From positions 62,001-126,000 of the IMG/VR virus record IMGVR_UViG_3300031772_000001: a DNA stretch of 64,000 nucleotides; one strand, given 5' to 3'. The position numbers and the translations under genes were made by a program. Source of the stretch: a virus. Below the pieces are notes generated by a model. It worked only from the letters and a program-made list of their open reading frames with translations. It was not told the origin of the DNA and ran no database searches. This document shows positions 57,095 to 64,000 of the stretch, one piece after another (position 1 is the first letter of the stretch; each line of letters begins with the position of its first letter).

Positions 57095-59113
57095 TTATGG
57101 TGACGATGGAACATACAACGTAATATACACGTCATTAAGAGTAAATAAATAATTTACTCCGTAAATATCCTTCGTATCATCAATAATCTCATTCCCCCAT
57201 GTTACACTATATAATTTTAAATTAAAAGAAATAACTCCGGGTGTGTTTCCTATTACAGTATATAGTAAGTATTTCTTTAATGAATCCCCCGGAACAAAAG
57301 TTGAAAACAAATCATACAATGCTTTCTTAATAGAATTAGTTACTTCAACCTTATCATACTTTTCATCTATTATCAAACTATCAATAACAACATTAACAGT
57401 ATCAGAAAAACCCTCCAACACCTTAGTTTGAACAACTGTCATCCCAACATCACCTTGACGAGAACCATTATCATAATTACCCTTATTAAGATAATCTTCC
57501 AATTCTAGTACAATAGCATTTTTACTTGGAGACATACTTGACGGTGGAAGATATTTTGTAGAAACAACGTCACTTCCAGAAGCAGCGTTACCGTTCACAT
57601 CTATGTAAACAGGACACCAAATATAAACCAACATCACATTACACATATAAGACGGGTAATACACATTAACAGTTAAATCCGGGGCAACTATGTCAACAAC
57701 AAATATTCCGGGGGATGTCTCCTTTACCGGAACTTGTAAAGCAGTAGACGAGTCGTTCTGAGGTCTTACTATAGCAGCTTTCCCTACAGCACCATAAGTA
57801 GGAGAAACATACTTCAGAGCCAACACAAGAAAATCATTCTTTGTAATAGCCCTCTCAGTTGTCTTAAACCATCCGGGGGCAAGATACCTGATATGGTCCA
57901 AACTCTCACGATCAACCCCTCCAAACCCTCCAGATGTACTCTTGTTATCTACTGTGAACTGATTATCAATAAGGTCAATAAACCCTGAAACATTCGCTGA
58001 TATAGCTCCCTTAATAACAGAATTACCAATCACACCACCACCTACACGATAGAACAAAACAACATCCAAACCAGCCGGAGGCAATGCCCCATGAGTAACA
58101 CCATCACCAAAGATGATTTTGATGTTCCCTTGGTCTGTAAACTGTACTGTGTAAACCTGCTCAGTTGGTGATGCCAAGACAAGAGTATTTTTTGACTTTT
58201 GTTCCCACCGTGTTCCATTGACAAAAACTACCCACGAATCCTCTATGACATTTCCAGTAGAAGAAACAAAAGAAGGAAACAACACTCCCGGCTGAGGAAT
58301 AAACACATCAGCCTTCGATGTCCCCTCAAGTAAAGCTAACCCATAAACACTCTCACCGGGAACAACAACCCACCAACCCGGATCAAGTGCATCCCCCGGA
58401 ATATGCCCAACATTTCCATCTTGCTGACTTGCATAAGTCAAATCATTATAGACACATTTCTTACCAGAATCAAAAGAATAAGCAACACCCCAAAACAAAG
58501 GATATTCCCCAACAAAAACAGTGTTTGGAAATTGAGAATCTTCATCTATCTTGTAAGAACTACCATCATACCTAACAGTAACCTTCTTGTAATCAGATAA
58601 ACCAACAGAAGGGAAATCAAGAAGGTTCTCGCCCCCGTCATTCTTAAAGTAAGCCAACTCAAAATTCAAATTATCTACGGAGATACTTGATGGAGGAACA
58701 AGAGACTTCGTAGATGTATCAAAGTATGCCCCACGAAGTATCAAAGTTTTTGGAACTGGAAGTGTAGGAATAGTCGGAGCACCACGAACAGGAACCCTTG
58801 CGGCAACAGGAGCAGTTGGAGTATACCCAAGAAGGTTAGTTATATGAAGCATCCCACGGTATCTCTCAACAGTATCAATAAAGCTATTATTAGCAACTTT
58901 ATCCATGTTGAAAGACATAACATCTGACAGGTAGCTTATCAAGTCTATAAAAGCAACACCAATATTAGACTCAAATAAGTCATTCCAATACGGTGAGTCA
59001 TGCGCCTGCACCCAAGCACTCAATGACTCCTTCATCAAAGCAAAATCTCGTGAAGAGTATCTTACTTCTGGTAACGGCTGAAATGTCTTTTGAACTAACG
59101 AAGAAATAGCCAT
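57095..59113 (-). CDS. baseplate J-like wedge protein (gp6-like)
   Basis: 672 aa. N-terminal LESxxGxAFIDLxSY-type segment (FESNIGVAFIDLISYLSDVMSFN) and WTxQxxxLNxxxxxTAxxxxxxxLLGY-type segment (ERYRGMLHITNLLGYTP) are gpJ hallmarks. The centre has KIIFGDGVTHGALPPAG, as in gpJ/gp6 proteins. Forms the baseplate wedge ring with the gp25-like protein encoded next. Confidence 0.9.
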   Translation of the reverse strand: MAISSLVQKTFQPLPEVRYSSRDFALMKESLSAWVQAHDSPYWNDLFESNIGVAFIDLISYLSDVMSFNMDKVANNSFIDTVERYRGMLHITNLLGYTPTAPVAARVPVRGAPTIPTLPVPKTLILRGAYFDTSTKSLVPPSSISVDNLNFELAYFKNDGGENLLDFPSVGLSDYKKVTVRYDGSSYKIDEDSQFPNTVFVGEYPLFWGVAYSFDSGKKCVYNDLTYASQQDGNVGHIPGDALDPGWWVVVPGESVYGLALLEGTSKADVFIPQPGVLFPSFVSSTGNVIEDSWVVFVNGTRWEQKSKNTLVLASPTEQVYTVQFTDQGNIKIIFGDGVTHGALPPAGLDVVLFYRVGGGVIGNSVIKGAISANVSGFIDLIDNQFTVDNKSTSGGFGGVDRESLDHIRYLAPGWFKTTERAITKNDFLVLALKYVSPTYGAVGKAAIVRPQNDSSTALQVPVKETSPGIFVVDIVAPDLTVNVYYPSYMCNVMLVYIWCPVYIDVNGNAASGSDVVSTKYLPPSSMSPSKNAIVLELEDYLNKGNYDNGSRQGDVGMTVVQTKVLEGFSDTVNVVIDSLIIDEKYDKVEVTNSIKKALYDLFSTFVPGDSLKKYLLYTVIGNTPGVISFNLKLYSVTWGNEIIDDTKDIYGVNYLFTLNDVYITLYVPSSP

Positions 59114-59116
59114 AGT

Positions 59117-59653
59117 TTATCCTACATTGTCAACTATTCGTAAAGAACCCAACACACCTTTTTGTGCCTGCAAATACATATCAACTGCCTGACCTGACTC
59201 TCGTATCTGATAGTTATGATGGATCAGGATATTTGCTTCGTTAGAGTAAACACTGATTCCCAGAAGGTTAATTCGAGGCTCCCACTGATTGATTGCATTT
59301 GTCATATACACCACAACTTCGGCTCTCAATACCGAGTCATTCGGCTCGAACAAAACATCCAAAAAATGAGAACCAAACAACGGATTCATCAGACGAGAAC
59401 CAACCCTCGTCGTATAGATCATCAAAATAGAAGCCTTAACAAGGTCATTAGTGTACTTAACCCCAAAACGCCCATCTTTTCTTTTTGAAAGAGGGACCGC
59501 TGCTCCACGCCACTTAGAACCATAAGCAGTCAGGTTAGTCGGTGGGAGGGCGTACCCTGTAATAGTCGGAGAAATAGCAGGAGTAGCTTGCCAAACTTGC
59601 GGGTCTACAAGCTGACTCTGATACAACTCTGATTGAAAAGGTACGTTTGCCAT
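59117..59653 (-). CDS. baseplate wedge protein, gp25/W family
   Basis: 178 aa. ILMIYTTRVGSRLMNPLFGSHFLDVLFEP, then AINQWEPRINLLGISVY match gp25/GpW (tRxGxRxxxPxFGs...L...l..WePRi.l..v.v). An N-terminal 80-residue extension precedes it. Nucleates the wedge with the gpJ-like protein. Confidence 0.92.
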   Translation of the reverse strand: MANVPFQSELYQSQLVDPQVWQATPAISPTITGYALPPTNLTAYGSKWRGAAVPLSKRKDGRFGVKYTNDLVKASILMIYTTRVGSRLMNPLFGSHFLDVLFEPNDSVLRAEVVVYMTNAINQWEPRINLLGISVYSNEANILIHHNYQIRESGQAVDMYLQAQKGVLGSLRIVDNVG

Positions 59654-59668
59654 ACAACTAAGTTTATC

Positions 59669-60112
59669 TTACGCCATAAACGGATCTTCCCTTGCACCCT
59701 CTTGCTTTTTAACAGAAGTCAACATAGGAGGAGGTTTGTCATACACCCACGTCCACCCATAAATATCTGTTGCAGGAAGTGGAGGAGTCAGAGCACCACT
59801 ACCACCTGCAAGATGCTTATGCGCGTTAAATTCCATCAACAAGTTCTGGTATATTTTCACTTTTGGATCTTGAGCACCAGCATCTACCTGTCTCTTGTCA
59901 TCCTCTGACTGTCCAGTACGACCGTGCATGAAGAATTTTGAGAAGTCTGAATCCACATTCACATCCGGCGCGGCGTACACATCATGCTTCATCATTGCTG
60001 CTACAGTATCCATCTTAGCTTGAATATCAATCGAAATAGTAACAATAGCACTTGTTACTGCTAAAGACATCGCATCAATAGCGTTCACTACATCATCAAG
60101 AGTTGCTGGCAT
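59669..60112 (-). CDS. hypothetical baseplate-region protein, 147 aa
   Basis: Helical N-terminus (Ala/Ile-rich 1-45), Pro/Gly-rich C-terminal half (GSGALTPPLPATDIYGWTWVYDKPPP). Located between wedge and PAAR genes; no family recognised. Confidence 0.6.
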   Translation of the reverse strand: MPATLDDVVNAIDAMSLAVTSAIVTISIDIQAKMDTVAAMMKHDVYAAPDVNVDSDFSKFFMHGRTGQSEDDKRQVDAGAQDPKVKIYQNLLMEFNAHKHLAGGSGALTPPLPATDIYGWTWVYDKPPPMLTSVKKQEGAREDPFMA

Positions 60113-60118
60113 AATCCC

Positions 60119-60436
60119 TCACCCTGAGAATGTTATCATAGAACCCTGTGTAATAACACCAGAACCACCAGAACCAACAACAGAATCCATCACTCTTGCA
60201 AAACCCGAACCGTTATCACCCTTAGTTATCACTGACCCACCCACAACATGACCAGTACCACAGATATTACAATTCAATTGAACCTGATCCCCCTGACGAA
60301 CAACATAATTTCCATCCAGTTTCTTAGTCTTATCTCCTGAAATCAACTGACCACCCGGAGGTTGAAAATACGGGTATGCATTGTGACTGCAATTGTATTG
60401 CACAAGATCATTATTTCGTGCCGCTGCTTGACCCAT
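60119..60436 (-). CDS. PAAR-like spike tip protein
   Basis: 105 aa. Repeating short strands with GGQLISGDKTKKLDGNYVVRQGD, CNICGTGHVVGGSVITKGD, and a final GSGVITQGSMITFSG, the pattern of PAAR-repeat cones. Cysteines and histidines could bind the tip metal. Caps the spike encoded at 61167-61820. Confidence 0.8.
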   Translation of the reverse strand: MGQAAARNNDLVQYNCSHNAYPYFQPPGGQLISGDKTKKLDGNYVVRQGDQVQLNCNICGTGHVVGGSVITKGDNGSGFARVMDSVVGSGGSGVITQGSMITFSG

Positions 60437-60439
60437 TAC

Positions 60440-61156
60440 TCACCTATTCGACAAAGAAGACAAATTCTTTCGCATATCCGTACAACTATTCATCGTTGCC
60501 TGTTGAGAACTGGTCATTACTTGTACGTTTCCAGCAGGATCAAAATTCAGTAAACTTTTCAAAGAATTGTACAGAACTACATTCGGGTCACTCTGTCCGT
60601 CAGGATACTTACCTAACAAACATGACAAAGAATCATCCGTAGCTTTTATCAAAACTTGCACTCCAGACACACGAATAATCGCGTCAAACGCCTCCTTCAT
60701 CCTCGCTATAGACCCCAACGGTGACTTCGCCAGAGCCACAGAAACCATCTGAGAAGCCAATGCCTGTGCGTCCTTGGCCTTCGAGTTGGCAAGGTTCACA
60801 TAAGACGTTACCTGTGCTAAAACCGCTGCTGGAGGATTATATGGATCAAACGGACCATTGTTAAGAACATACGTCTGAACCCAATCAATAATAGCCTGAG
60901 CACTCGGCAAAAGACAGACTGCTATTGGACAATTCAAAATCAAATCAAGGTACTCTGTCGGAGTTAGCAGATGTACCGGAGGAATTGCAAAGTTACTAAG
61001 CAACGCATCCAAATCATACCCCGAAGAGAGCTTTGCCAATTTAGCTGTGATCTTGTTCATTTTATCTACAACAACCTGAAGTTTCTTGTTTACATTTGCT
61101 AAATTAGCAATACCATTATCAAACAAATCTTGACAAGTCGAAGTAGGTAATGCCAT
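60440..61156 (-). CDS. baseplate hub-associated helical protein, 238 aa
   Basis: Long amphipathic helices at 15-50 and 110-165; hydrophobic LILNCPIAVCLLPSAQAI centre. Lies between PAAR and spike genes, as do structural accessory proteins in other contractile phages. No family assigned. Confidence 0.6.
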   Translation of the reverse strand: MALPTSTCQDLFDNGIANLANVNKKLQVVVDKMNKITAKLAKLSSGYDLDALLSNFAIPPVHLLTPTEYLDLILNCPIAVCLLPSAQAIIDWVQTYVLNNGPFDPYNPPAAVLAQVTSYVNLANSKAKDAQALASQMVSVALAKSPLGSIARMKEAFDAIIRVSGVQVLIKATDDSLSCLLGKYPDGQSDPNVVLYNSLKSLLNFDPAGNVQVMTSSQQATMNSCTDMRKNLSSLSNR

Positions 61157-61166
61157 AGCTTACTGC

Positions 61167-61820
61167 TCAGTACATGTCGTTAGTAATCTGCATTGCCTTA
61201 TGCGCCAATGTACCGGGAGTCTCTTCTGTCATACCACCATCTGCCTTCAATTTCCAGTTACCACCAACACTAAAAGTACAGTCACCAGAAACATCAATAG
61301 TAAGATCACCTTTTACCTTAATATCCATGTCATCTTTCGTTGAGTCAATAAGAATAGAATTCCCGTTTTTGTCAGAAATTTCTACTGACTCTTTCCCACT
61401 CTTATCTACAAACTTGAGATAATGACCGCCCCTTGTTTTCAACATTCGAGTTTCAGGGTATCCATCCTGAGCTTCTTTTGGAATTTCCGTCTGACCATTC
61501 GGAGCACCAAACCACGTACCCACCCAAACAGGGTACATATAATCACCATTTATGAACGTAACCCAAACAGTATCTCCAACATTCGGAATAAAAACAAACC
61601 CGTAGTTATTTCCCCCACCATCCAATGCCATATACTCAGCCCACGGCAATTTGTCCTTGTCATCCTCATACTCAGAATCGTGAATAAAGGGGATATAGAC
61701 CTTGAGCTTACCTACTTTATCAGGGTCATTATTGTCCTTGCACCACGCACGATAAATACCACCCAGACGCTCCTGTGGGGTCATCCCGTCCTTTATCATC
61801 TGTGCAGCAGTAATACCCAT
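61167..61820 (-). CDS. baseplate spike protein (gp5/VgrG/gpV-like)
   Basis: 217 aa. OB-fold domain (1-115: KVGKLKVYIP, GFVFIPNVGDTVWVTFINGDYMYPVWVGTW) then a beta-helix stretch (KTRGGHYLKFVDKSGKESVEISDKNGNSI, GDLTIDVSGDCTFSVGGN). Forms the trimeric spike below the hub. No lysozyme domain is inserted, unlike T4 gp5. Confidence 0.9.
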   Translation of the reverse strand: MGITAAQMIKDGMTPQERLGGIYRAWCKDNNDPDKVGKLKVYIPFIHDSEYEDDKDKLPWAEYMALDGGGNNYGFVFIPNVGDTVWVTFINGDYMYPVWVGTWFGAPNGQTEIPKEAQDGYPETRMLKTRGGHYLKFVDKSGKESVEISDKNGNSILIDSTKDDMDIKVKGDLTIDVSGDCTFSVGGNWKLKADGGMTEETPGTLAHKAMQITNDMY

Positions 61821-63076
61821 TATTTCTCCGCAGTCTTAGTAACCAAATTTGATTCTCTAACCTCTCTTAGAATATTTCCAATCTTATTCTTTGTCTCTTT
61901 GTCATATTGTGAAGCTGATTTTGGAGTATTCATAGTGCTTCTTGATAACTCCAAACTGGATGTGAAGTTTCCCCCATCAATACTATCAGTAATACCAGTT
62001 ATCCAATATATCCCTGACAAAGGATGTATTCTATCTTGAGAAGTAATCACAATAAATTCAACATACCCCATAATCGGCAAGTGTGAATCACCCAAAAGCT
62101 CTGCTGTAGCTGTATAATTATTTAGATTATACACAGCAAATCTTGACTTTGCCTGATCATCTATATGCTCTTGTTTTGGATGTGCTGACTTAATTACCCT
62201 TGATGGAGAATTACCTTTTGCAGTCGGAGCATTTGATAGTTTTCCAGAAATAATCTGTATAGATGAATTTGAACTATCCACAATACTCTTGATTATTTTC
62301 TTTGTCTTTGGATCAACACTTTCTACATACACACTATGCGCCCCAAGAAACGCTTGCATATATGCTTCATCATTAGGAGCAAAAGAAATCACCTCACCAT
62401 TCATACCCCGATACACAATATAAGTCTTATAGACACTAATATCATTACTATTCTTTGAATTATATAGAGGAGTGTGAAAATGAAGTGCTCCTTTTTCATC
62501 GTAGAAAAAGGTATAACCACTCAAACCTTTAAGATTTACCGCTCTTGGTACAAGTTCATTCTGAATAAAATACACATCATTACAATTTCTCTTAACAATA
62601 GGACTATCAAACCCACCTCTTGTTTTTTCAATCATAGTCTCTTTTATGTTGTTATCATCTGCATACTGTTGAACAATATCAGAAATCCGAGTCCCTGCCT
62701 TATATGACAAGTTATTTCTGTTGTATGTAGAAACAACACTCTCATCATAGAAATCCAGTTTTAGTGTAACACCGTCAGAAGAAAACTCCGGTGTATACGC
62801 TGTAATCTTCCCCTTTCTCTTAGGAGAGGGAGCATCCGACCACCCATAAACAAACTCAACATCAGCCAATGTCTGATTCTTCAAAAGAACAAAAGACTCT
62901 AAATAAGTCCAATTTGGATCAAACAAGGTAATTGATCCAGTGTTCCCTTTACCATTAATCTTTCTATCGTAAGTAAAGCTCTGAAAATAGTTGTAAACAG
63001 GGATAGACGTTCCGTTAATTGATAACTCAAAATACGTCTGCCTTAATGTACCTGAAGGAAGATATGTCTCTACCAT
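61820..63076 (-). CDS. baseplate hub protein (gp27/gpD-like)
   Basis: 418 aa. NTGSITLFDPNW, FVYGWSDA, ITAYTPEFSSDGVTLKLDFYDESV, RISDIVQQYADDNNI and ALHFHTP match late-control-D/T4 gp27 hub proteins. ATG/TAA coupling with the spike gene. Forms the trimeric hub binding the spike. Confidence 0.85.
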   Translation of the reverse strand: MVETYLPSGTLRQTYFELSINGTSIPVYNYFQSFTYDRKINGKGNTGSITLFDPNWTYLESFVLLKNQTLADVEFVYGWSDAPSPKRKGKITAYTPEFSSDGVTLKLDFYDESVVSTYNRNNLSYKAGTRISDIVQQYADDNNIKETMIEKTRGGFDSPIVKRNCNDVYFIQNELVPRAVNLKGLSGYTFFYDEKGALHFHTPLYNSKNSNDISVYKTYIVYRGMNGEVISFAPNDEAYMQAFLGAHSVYVESVDPKTKKIIKSIVDSSNSSIQIISGKLSNAPTAKGNSPSRVIKSAHPKQEHIDDQAKSRFAVYNLNNYTATAELLGDSHLPIMGYVEFIVITSQDRIHPLSGIYWITGITDSIDGGNFTSSLELSRSTMNTPKSASQYDKETKNKIGNILREVRESNLVTKTAEK

Positions 63077-63078
63077 AT

Positions 63079-63396
63079 CTAACTCACAAGACTATTAAGA
63101 ACAAGTTTGACACTATCAAAAGCTGGAATCCTTATTCGCATACCGGGAATAAGTTCTTCAAAAATATCCTCAACCTTATTTGCATGAGCAATAACCCACC
63201 ACAAATTAGGGTCATTATAATACATAACAGCAATCAAATCCAATCTTCCTATTTGAGTTTCAATAACAGTATGAATAATATCGTTATCAGACTCAGGAAA
63301 CACTATAGGTTCCCAAATGTCAAAATACTCCGTACCATTTCGATTGATTAACGGGGTGTTCAACATCCGAGAAGTTGGCTTTAGGTCTATGGACAT
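63079..63396 (-). CDS. LysM-like baseplate protein (gpX/gp53-like)
   Basis: 105 aa. TEYFDIWEPIVFPESDNDIIHTV, then YYNDPNLWWVIAHANKVEDIFEELIPGMRIRIP, a LysM-type module as in tail protein X and T4 gp53 (WxxIAxAN...L.xGxxLxIP). Bridges hub and tail tube. Confidence 0.82.
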   Translation of the reverse strand: MSIDLKPTSRMLNTPLINRNGTEYFDIWEPIVFPESDNDIIHTVIETQIGRLDLIAVMYYNDPNLWWVIAHANKVEDIFEELIPGMRIRIPAFDSVKLVLNSLVS

Positions 63397-64000
63397 CAGA
63401 ATCCCTGCCTTACTTCAGTTCTCCAAGTATCCTGTAACACGGCAGAATTAGCAATATTAGTATACTGTCCATCCTTACGAAGAAGATTGTCTGCACCAAA
63501 AGAAACATCATACCCAGATATAGGAATATCACTAACAACACCAAGAGTCAAACTACATTCGGCAGACATAGGTAACAAAGGGTAGTTAGCTCTCCCCGGA
63601 ACATCTGCAAGCTCGTTTACTTCCCAAGGTGCCCTATAAACAGGAGTAGCCTCTTTTACAATGCACATCTTTGCAATCAACTCTCCAAAAACAAAAAGAA
63701 CTTTTGGAGGCCTGTATGATATTCCACCATAATTAACAGGGTATTTCAGGGATCTTAGAAAGTTTACCTTGGCTATCACATCTTGAAACACATTTGTATA
63801 TGAAAAGAACTGAAGTGTGAAAGAAAACTCCTCGGCAGAAGTATTCTGGTATACCTGATACGGTGCCCAACGTCCAACAATCTCTATGTCATTATAGGTT
63901 GGTTCTGCCCCAGAATGGTTTATCTCCTCTGGTAAGTAGGTAAATCCAAGCCGAGTAAAGGCAAACAAGTCCCTCAACTTCTGAGGATAGTCTCTATCAA
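63396..64000 (-). CDS. baseplate/tail-tube junction protein, 5' end cut by window edge
   Basis: The frame stays open to the right edge; a TTG at 63977 is not a convincing start. Visible part of at least 200 aa: EIVGRWAPYQVYQNTSAEEFSFTLQFFS and VNFLRSLKYPV, YRPPKVLFVFGELIAKMCIV, SAECSLTLGVV. This is the layout of the tail-tube initiator/LysM-partner proteins that follow the tape measure in contractile phages. Overlaps the next gene start by one base. Confidence 0.75.
   Translation of the reverse strand, partial: DRDYPQKLRDLFAFTRLGFTYLPEEINHSGAEPTYNDIEIVGRWAPYQVYQNTSAEEFSFTLQFFSYTNVFQDVIAKVNFLRSLKYPVNYGGISYRPPKVLFVFGELIAKMCIVKEATPVYRAPWEVNELADVPGRANYPLLPMSAECSLTLGVVSDIPISGYDVSFGADNLLRKDGQYTNIANSAVLQDTWRTEVRQGF

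Noticed and set aside
1-64000. CRISPR arrays, insertion sequences, integrase or attachment sites
   Set aside because: No direct-repeat/spacer pattern, transposase or recombinase motif was seen; GGGGCA and AGAGACAGGGG repeats are intragenic or leader tandem repeats.

Overview
The window is part of a large double-stranded DNA phage genome with a contractile tail (myovirus type). Every gene I can support lies on the minus strand, so transcription runs from high to low coordinates across all 64 kb. Genes are packed head to tail, many with ATGA, GTGA or TGATG start/stop overlaps. Both edge genes are cut: a DnaX-like clamp loader at the left edge and a baseplate or tail-tube protein at the right. 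I cannot name the host. A weak hint (a secreted protein whose C-terminus resembles those of Bacteroidetes/Fibrobacter-type secreted proteins) points to the FCB group.

Layout in transcription order. (1) 64000-49577: baseplate and fibre block, with LysM-like protein, gp27/gpD-like hub, gp5/VgrG-like spike, PAAR-like tip, gp25/W wedge, gpJ-like wedge, gpI-like protein carrying a carbohydrate-binding insert, a 1231-residue fibre and a second fibre. (2) 49506-46936: 5'-3' exonuclease, HAD phosphatase and small genes, opened by a promoter-like element and with a terminator at 48992-49018. (3) 46693-46281: a complete tmRNA. (4) 46056-38983: SNF2-type helicase, DnaC-like loader, DnaB-like helicase, primase zinc-finger protein and family A DNA polymerase. 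(5) 38980-36594: small genes including a glycosyltransferase-like, an OsmC-like and a GroES-like protein with a zinc ribbon. (6) 36592-24909: probable early or host-takeover region of many small unknown genes, driven by five TTGACA/T-17-TATATT promoters. It also holds an SPFH membrane protein, a TSCPD protein, a KTSC protein and two gene-free stretches (35477-35027 and 34504-34043) that look like an array of structured RNAs. (7) 24903-1: DNA metabolism block with ligase, secreted protein, DUF4326, Xre regulator, sigma-like factor, DUF5675, RNase H, tRNA-CAU, uracil-DNA glycosylase, RRM protein, HU-like protein, ssDNA-binding protein, RuvC, RecA/UvsX, Rad50/SbcC halves, dTMP kinase, Mre11/SbcD, sliding-clamp-like protein, dCMP deaminase, Nudix, TOPRIM primase, two-gene DUF932 family and the clamp loader.

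Together these give an almost complete phage replisome: family A polymerase, clamp, clamp loader, helicase, loader, split primase, SSB, ligase, RNase H and flap exonuclease. A full recombination set accompanies it. Two enzymes that are normally single polypeptides appear split: DnaG-type primase (CHC2 domain 37 kb away from TOPRIM) and SbcC/Rad50 (Walker A plus zinc-hook half and Walker B half, with a dTMP kinase between).

The most unusual items are the structured RNA locus around 34.1-35.5 kb, the phage tmRNA with an apparently interrupted tag reading frame, the duplicated 136-bp promoter/leader cassettes, and eukaryote-like or host-like domains rarely seen in phages (RRM, SPFH, GroES-like, OsmC-like, TSCPD). 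All functional calls rest on motifs read by eye; no database search was run.
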